In this document: positions 59,574 through 64,000 of the stretch, piece by piece
Position numbering within the stretch: position 1 is the stretch's first letter
How the letters are laid out: the number at the start of each line of letters is the position of its first letter
Source: UBA8514 sp034933685
Lineage (GTDB): Bacteria; Bacillota; Clostridia; Lachnospirales; Anaerotignaceae
Length of the DNA: 64,000 bases
Assembly: GCA_034933685.1 (NCBI GenBank)
Contig: JAYFNB010000018.1
Span: 136,938-200,937, forward strand
Direction of reading: 5' to 3'
Notes under the pieces: generated by a model
The model's database searches: none
Seen by the model: the letters and a program-made list of their open reading frames with translations, nothing else
What the model was told of the DNA's origin: nothing
Position numbers and translations under genes: made by a program

Positions 59574-60080
59574 ATGCAGTTAAAAGAACATTCCCTATGC
59601 TTCACAGGACATAGGAGCGAAAAACTACCGAAAACGGCAGAACAACTGGAAACATTGAAATTAGGACTATGGGAGGAAATCGACAGGGCAATTGAAAACG
59701 GCATCGACACCTTCTACTTCGGTGCTTGCTATGGCTTCGATTTGATGTGTGCAGATATTGTGGCAAAGCGAAAACGAGTGATCAAAATGAGTGACCCCAA
59801 AAACATTAAGCTAATTGCAGTAGTTCCATTTGAGGAACAGGCTGCACGCTGGAAAGAATCAGACAGAGAAATCTATTATGACACCCTTCCCCAGTGTGAT
59901 GAGGTCATAACATTAAATACCCACTACAAGCAAGGCTGCTACCATGAGCGTAATCGCTACATGGTGAATCATAGCAGCAGACTGATTTGCTACTATGATG
60001 GAAGCGGTGGAGGGACTGCTTACACCGTAAAGTATGCAGAGCATAAACAATTGCAAATTATAAATCTATATGAAGGTTAA
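59574..60080 (+). CDS. SLOG-family protein (YpsA/DUF1273-like)
   Basis: This 168-residue protein has a Rossmann-like SLOG fold: CFTGHRSEKLPK near the N-terminus, FYFGACYGFDLMCAD in the middle and CYYDGSGGGTAYTV near the end. SLOG domains bind nucleotides or their derivatives, and some act in signalling or phage defence; YpsA affects cell division in B. subtilis. The ATG at 59574 follows AAAGGAGAG. Its divergent pairing with an XRE repressor within a mobile element suggests switch-like use. Its ligand is unknown. Confidence 0.85.
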   Translation: MQLKEHSLCFTGHRSEKLPKTAEQLETLKLGLWEEIDRAIENGIDTFYFGACYGFDLMCADIVAKRKRVIKMSDPKNIKLIAVVPFEEQAARWKESDREIYYDTLPQCDEVITLNTHYKQGCYHERNRYMVNHSSRLICYYDGSGGGTAYTVKYAEHKQLQIINLYEG

Positions 60081-60084
60081 ATAG

Positions 60085-60120
60085 ATGAGTCACTTCACCA
60101 AAAGGAGTGGCTCATTTTTT
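60085..60120 (+). terminator. Terminator of the SLOG gene
   Basis: ATGAG-T-CACT (60085 on) pairs with AGTG-G-CTCAT (to 60115), followed by six T. Confidence 0.8.
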
Positions 60121-60151
60121 ACGCCCTAAATCAGAAATGGAGGAACAATAA

Positions 60152-61804
60152 TTGAATATTAGAATTAAAACCGAACATGGTCTGACAGGTCTTGAATTAC
60201 CTTGCAGAGAGGAAAAAATTGCAGAGTTTTGCAAGGGCCTTGACACCACAAACAATTCCAAAACAGAGATCACAGTAGACTATGTTTATCTGAATGACCG
60301 TGCCAATGCACTTCTCTCGGGAAAAACCTATAACCTTGATAAGTTAAACTATCTTGCAAAAAGGTTGGACAGCTTCGACAAAAATGAATTAACTACTTTT
60401 TATGCCGTAGCCTACAGCGAAAAGAACAATGACATCGACAGGCTCATCAACCACACTTTTAATACCCACTGTTACAGCGTTGTGAGGGATTTTAGCGACC
60501 TTGATTCCATAGGTAAGGATATGTACCTCACCCAGCAAGGTGGAGTAACTATGGAGGAATTAAACCGACTGGATGGCGAAGGCTATTTCAAAAAGGTGCT
60601 TGCCGATAACCCCAATCCCATAGTTACCCCATATGGCATTCTCTATAGAAACAAAAATCAGTATGAGCAAGTGTATGACGGCAGCCACTTCCCCGACTAT
60701 TTATGGGACGATAATATGGGAACCGTCACAATCAGCAAAGACAGCGTCAAGGAATATCTCTATCTGCCCTTTGCTGAAAGCGAACTGAATAAAGCAATGG
60801 AACGGCTTGGAGCTGTCTCTACATCCGAATGTGATGTAGAGCTTGATAGTGAATTTTTAACCGACCAAATTCTCGCATCTATTACAGAGGGAGAGCCGAT
60901 TGAAAATAAGTTGATGCAGCTATCCTATTTCAGCGAAAAGTATGCAGAGCTTGGGACAAGGGAAAAGCCATATCTTGATGTCCTTGTAGAATGCCTTGAG
61001 CCTCGCACAGTAAAAGATGTAAATACCATTATGAACAGCCTTCATGAGTTTGAAATCTTCCACGGCATCCATACCGCAAAGGACTATGGCAGATATATGA
61101 TCATAGACAGCGGTCACTTTGAGTATGATGAAAACCTTGAAGAATACATCGACTTTGAGAAATATGGAAGTCACAGGTTGAAATGGGAAAACGGAGTTTT
61201 CACTGATCAAGGATACATTCTCTACCACGGCTACAATATGGAGCTTACCAATATGCTTTCGGAAATCGGCATAGAGGTTGAACCGCAGGAAACCCAAACG
61301 CTTAAGCTGTATATGCCCCTTAGAGCCACCACCTACTATGATGAAAATGATTATGGTGATCTGTATCAAGTGAATTTTGAAATAGAAGTCTATCCCGAAG
61401 AACTTGCTGAATATGAAGAAGAAATTTTAGAAGCCATTGAACATAACAGTTTGCCGGAAGAAAAAGAGTGTGGGCTGATGAAGTATTATGGTCAAAATGA
61501 TTCGGTTAATGCCAAGGTGAAACGCTATGACTTCTCGGTTGAAAATGTGGGCGGCAAGCTTATGGGTGTAGCCACCTTAGTGTTAAATGCTCCTCTTGAG
61601 GATAAGGAAATGGGGAAAATAAAAGAAGAAATTTCCGGACAAGCCAGTGATGGCTGGTGCGAGGGTTTTGAGCAAAGAGAAATCAAATGTAACGGAAAAG
61701 AGATTTATGTGAGTTTTTGGCAGAGCAAAAATTGGAGCTTGCAAACTGCCGAAGAACTTGGTATCAGTGAGCCAAAACAAGAGCTGACTATGGGAGGGAT
61801 GTAA
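60152..61804 (+). CDS. Large tandem ArdA-like antirestriction protein
   Basis: This 550-residue acidic protein appears built from repeats. LPCREEKIAEFCKGL near residue 17 and LPFAESELNKAMERLGAVS near 209 are similar starts, each followed by a segment of the LNYLAKRLDSFDKNEL kind. These recall ArdA antirestriction proteins, which mimic DNA and shield entering plasmids from type I restriction. A third C-terminal part (TLKLYMPLRATTYYDE) begins near residue 390. The start is TTG at 60152, after GGAGG. The gene precedes DUF4314 and a homologous gene. The ArdA label is family inference. Confidence 0.7.
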   Translation: MNIRIKTEHGLTGLELPCREEKIAEFCKGLDTTNNSKTEITVDYVYLNDRANALLSGKTYNLDKLNYLAKRLDSFDKNELTTFYAVAYSEKNNDIDRLINHTFNTHCYSVVRDFSDLDSIGKDMYLTQQGGVTMEELNRLDGEGYFKKVLADNPNPIVTPYGILYRNKNQYEQVYDGSHFPDYLWDDNMGTVTISKDSVKEYLYLPFAESELNKAMERLGAVSTSECDVELDSEFLTDQILASITEGEPIENKLMQLSYFSEKYAELGTREKPYLDVLVECLEPRTVKDVNTIMNSLHEFEIFHGIHTAKDYGRYMIIDSGHFEYDENLEEYIDFEKYGSHRLKWENGVFTDQGYILYHGYNMELTNMLSEIGIEVEPQETQTLKLYMPLRATTYYDENDYGDLYQVNFEIEVYPEELAEYEEEILEAIEHNSLPEEKECGLMKYYGQNDSVNAKVKRYDFSVENVGGKLMGVATLVLNAPLEDKEMGKIKEEISGQASDGWCEGFEQREIKCNGKEIYVSFWQSKNWSLQTAEELGISEPKQELTMGGM

Positions 61805-61805
61805 A

Positions 61806-62090
61806 ATGCGTGGATTTCCCACAAGAGAACAGGTAAATAGAATTAAGGAACGATACCCAATCGGCACGGTCATTGAGCTGACAGCTGATATGGACGATCC
61901 ATATCACCCCATCAAACAAGGTATGCGTGGTGAAGTAATTGGAACTGACGATATTGGCACCTTGCATATGAAATGGCAAAATGGGAGTGGTCTTGGAGTG
62001 GTGGTTGGCGAGGACAGCTTCAAGGTTATCAGCAAACCCGAACCCGAAATTGCAGAACCAACACATGAGATTGGAGGTATGAGCCTATGA
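61806..62090 (+). CDS. DUF4314 domain protein
   Basis: This 94-residue protein begins MRGFPTREQVNRIKERYPIG, with MDDPYHPIKQGMRGEVIG and GTLHMKWQNGSGLGVVVGED in the middle, the pattern of DUF4314. Its small beta-barrel-like fold resembles DNA- or protein-binding modules. It occurs in many gut ICEs next to antirestriction genes. The ATG follows GGGAGGGATG. It overlaps the next gene by four bases. The task is not known. Confidence 0.88.
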   Translation: MRGFPTREQVNRIKERYPIGTVIELTADMDDPYHPIKQGMRGEVIGTDDIGTLHMKWQNGSGLGVVVGEDSFKVISKPEPEIAEPTHEIGGMSL

Positions 62091-63286
62091 GAGTCTTAAA
62101 AGCAGAAGTATACAACCCCGAAAACGAAGCCTTTGCAGATATTGAGCTTCCTGCAAGCTATGAGGAATTAGCGGATTGCTTGCAGATGATAAACGGCACC
62201 AACGTGAGCTGTGCTGTTAATGTTAAATACTTCCTTGGAGATGTGGATCTTCTTCAAGGAAGGGAAATACAATCCTGCAGCCTTTATGAGATGAACTATT
62301 TTTCCACCTTGATAGATAAAATGCAGGAGCATGAACAGCTGCAATTTGCAGGTCTTGTGGAATGCTATAACCCTGAATATCCTCAAATGAAAGAGATCAC
62401 CAACCTTGCCCTTAATGCTCCCACTCTCGACTGTCATCATGCTCCTGCCACTACCGATAAGGAAATCGGTGAATTCTACATCGACAATGAACTGCTTCCA
62501 CAGTTTGCCGACTTGGAGAGCCTTTCCGATGAGCAGTATGACTGGGTATGTGACCACTTGGATAAAGAAAAAATCGGTAAAGAAATGCGTGAACAAGAGC
62601 ATGGAGTGTTCACCTATGTAGGGTATTTCGTAAAAAACGAGGAAATCAAGCAGTTCTACAATGGAGAACCTGTTGTGCCAAAGCCCTGTGATTACATCTT
62701 CCGATTGGAGATTGCCATTGTGCCCCAAGGTGATGAACCAAACGATCAAAATACCATCAGCCTAAAGCTACCCGCAGCCCAAGCGGATATTCAAAGAACC
62801 TTGGAGGAAATCGGTGCAAAAAGTATGGATGACTGTTACTTCTACGGATATGAAAGCCTTATCGTCCAACAGCTTGCTGATTGCTATGGCGACAATGAAG
62901 ATTTTAATGCACTAAATCACCTTGCTGAAAGAATCAATCGGTTTGACAATGACAACCTTGTAAAATTCAAGGCAATGCTTGAAACTGTGGAGTGCAAGGA
63001 TATTGAAACAGCAATTGTGGTTTATGAGCATATGGATGAATTTACCCTTGACCGTAGCTGTACCACAGCCACCGATTATGTGGATAAGGTATTGGAAAAC
63101 CTTGACCTACCCATGAAAGAGAAAATCAGCAACTACCTATCTACAGATGGGTATGGTAAAGCCTTGATGAAGCACAACGGCATCGACAAAACTTCATATG
63201 GAATGTTAATTCCCAATGACGGAATCAAGCTGTCTGAGCAAATTCAAAAGCAAAATGATTGTGTGGAAATGACTATGTCTATGTAA
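62087..63286 (+). CDS. Second ArdA-like antirestriction protein
   Basis: This 399-residue acidic protein resembles the 550-residue protein upstream: IELPASYEELADCLQMING near residue 18 and LKLPAAQADIQRTLEEIGA near 225 have the same plan as its repeat starts, and LNHLAERINRFDNDNLVKF is similar to its LNYLAKRLDSFDKNEL. Negative charge is high, as in DNA mimics. The ATG follows GGAGG, and the start overlaps the DUF4314 stop. Both proteins and DUF4314 form one operon after the SLOG terminator. ArdA-like function is inferred. Confidence 0.7.
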   Translation: MRVLKAEVYNPENEAFADIELPASYEELADCLQMINGTNVSCAVNVKYFLGDVDLLQGREIQSCSLYEMNYFSTLIDKMQEHEQLQFAGLVECYNPEYPQMKEITNLALNAPTLDCHHAPATTDKEIGEFYIDNELLPQFADLESLSDEQYDWVCDHLDKEKIGKEMREQEHGVFTYVGYFVKNEEIKQFYNGEPVVPKPCDYIFRLEIAIVPQGDEPNDQNTISLKLPAAQADIQRTLEEIGAKSMDDCYFYGYESLIVQQLADCYGDNEDFNALNHLAERINRFDNDNLVKFKAMLETVECKDIETAIVVYEHMDEFTLDRSCTTATDYVDKVLENLDLPMKEKISNYLSTDGYGKALMKHNGIDKTSYGMLIPNDGIKLSEQIQKQNDCVEMTMSM

Positions 63287-63313
63287 GACAAGAAAACTGA
63301 ATCCCAAAATATT

Positions 63314-63357
63314 GGCCGTCCTATTGGTGCAGATGCACTGATGGGGCGGCCTTTTTT
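63314..63357 (+). terminator. Terminator after the ArdA-like operon
   Basis: GGCCG-T-CC (63314 on) pairs with GG-GG-CGGCC (to 63351), with a TGCA/TGCA inner helix, followed by six T. Confidence 0.85.
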
Positions 63358-63381
63358 GTTTTCACGGAAAGGAAGATAGAA

Positions 63382-64000
63382 ATGCATGAAATAAAGATTT
63401 TTGGAAACGAGGAATTTGGGCAGGTACGAACCCTGCTTATTGACGGCGAGCCTTGGTTTGTGGGTAGGGATATAGCTGAGATTTTGAAGTATAGCAATAC
63501 AAGAAAAGCAATTGCTGATCATGTGGACGATGATGATAAAACCGATGGGGTAACGATTCGTGACTCCATCGGCAGAAGTCAGAAACCAATTATTATCAAT
63601 GAAAGCGGTCTATACTCGCTCATTCTGTCCAGCAAGCTGCTTGCTGCTAAAAAGTTCAAGCGTTGGGTAACCGGCGAGGTTCTGCCCTCCATTCGAAAGC
63701 ATGGCGCATACATCACCATGCCAAAGCTTGAAGAAATTATGGCAAACCCCGACAGCTTGGAGCTTCTGCTAAAGCAGCTTCTTACGGAAACACAGAAAAA
63801 TAAGGAATTGGAGCAGCAGCTCACAGTTCTTGCTCCCAAGGGTGAATATTATGACAGGTTGATTGAAACTGAAATGCTCACCAATCTTCGTATTACCGCA
63901 CATGAGCTTGGTATCAAGCCTATGGCATTCACGCAATTTCTTTTGGACAACAAATATGTCTATCGGGATACACACCAAAAAGTGCTTCCCTATCAGCCCT
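63382..64000 (+). CDS. Phage-type antirepressor with BRO-N and KilAC domains, 3' end outside window
   Basis: The open frame starts at ATG 63382, after AAAGGAAG, and runs past the window end with 206 codons seen. The N-terminal BRO domain has IDGEPWFVGRDIAEILKY, then YSNTRKAIADHVDDDDK and INESGLYSLILSSKL, which leads to FKRWVTGEVLPSIRKHG. A helical linker follows, and then the KilAC domain starts near TVLAPKGEYYDRLIETE and continues with TNLRITAHELGIKPMAF. Such antirepressors inactivate phage or ICE repressors. It fits a regulatory role in the element. Confidence 0.9.
   Translation, partial: MHEIKIFGNEEFGQVRTLLIDGEPWFVGRDIAEILKYSNTRKAIADHVDDDDKTDGVTIRDSIGRSQKPIIINESGLYSLILSSKLLAAKKFKRWVTGEVLPSIRKHGAYITMPKLEEIMANPDSLELLLKQLLTETQKNKELEQQLTVLAPKGEYYDRLIETEMLTNLRITAHELGIKPMAFTQFLLDNKYVYRDTHQKVLPYQP

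Larger units (their letters stand above)
58407..64000. mobile_element. One end of an ICE-like mobile element joined to rlmD, cut by the window end
   Basis: From the rlmD stop on, gene content changes to mobile functions: a regulator and SLOG pair, ArdA-like antirestriction proteins, DUF4314 and a phage antirepressor. Codon use also shifts to more GC at third positions from about 59.5 kb. No integrase or conjugation gene appears before the window end, so these should lie further right. The left border is set at rlmD because known ICEs integrate there. The exact attachment site is not proved. Confidence 0.75.

Noticed and set aside
1..64000. CRISPR array, rRNA, tRNA or complete insertion sequence
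   Set aside because: No regular repeat-spacer pattern, rRNA segment, cloverleaf or transposase with terminal repeats was found on either strand by reading.

Overview
The window is chromosomal DNA of a low-GC, endospore-forming anaerobe of the Clostridia (Firmicutes). The evidence is a complete spoIIIAA-AH operon, spoIVB and spo0A, AT-rich intergenic DNA, strong GGAGG ribosome sites with many TTG and GTG starts, and an Etf-linked fermentation operon. Gene content fits the Lachnospiraceae/Anaerotignaceae area, but no 16S or other decisive marker is present, so the family is an inference.

Layout. 0-4 kb: the 3' part of purL, a 32-residue membrane microprotein, a candidate structured RNA and gap. 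3.8-9.3 kb, minus strand: aroF-tyrA, a terminator-like hairpin, then aroA, an SGNH hydrolase and a MATE exporter. 9.4-14.4 kb: spoIIIAA-AH behind a sigma-E-type promoter divergent from aroF. 14.5-24 kb: a housekeeping run of asp23-like, nusB, xseAB, ispA, a PAP2-like gene, dxs, tlyA, nadK, argR and recN. 24-30.6 kb: a sulfur and Fe-S block with an iscR-like Rrf2 regulator, a cysteine-rich leader peptide, metY-cysK, an XRE regulator, nifS-nifU and mnmA. 30.6-37 kb: glyA with a long leader, a CNNM/CorC protein, spoIVB, mtaD and spo0A. 37-43.7 kb: rqcH, yicC, remA, gmk, rpoZ and priA. 43.7-49.2 kb: a 0.9-kb regulatory region with two TGGTAAGACCA repeats, then lctD-type dehydrogenase, acyl-CoA dehydrogenase, etfB and etfA. 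49.5-58.4 kb: a YkvI-type transporter, M19 dipeptidase, aminotransferase, Nudix hydrolase, lysA, LUD protein, yhaM and rlmD. 58.4-64 kb: the end of an ICE-like mobile element abutting the 3' end of rlmD, with an unknown protein, an XRE/SLOG divergent pair, two large ArdA-like proteins around DUF4314, and a phage-type antirepressor cut by the window end.

The most interesting signals are regulatory. The metY-cysK operon has a consensus promoter, a dyad that shares its core with the promoter of the upstream Rrf2 gene, and a 25-codon leader peptide ending CFLCCCY; together these look like two layers of sulfur control. The lactate/acyl-CoA/Etf operon is preceded by two 36-bp repeats that each carry a GntR-type palindrome, with no GntR gene in view. 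The mobile element has its own repressor-operator-SLOG switch. I found no rRNA, tRNA, CRISPR array or complete insertion sequence.
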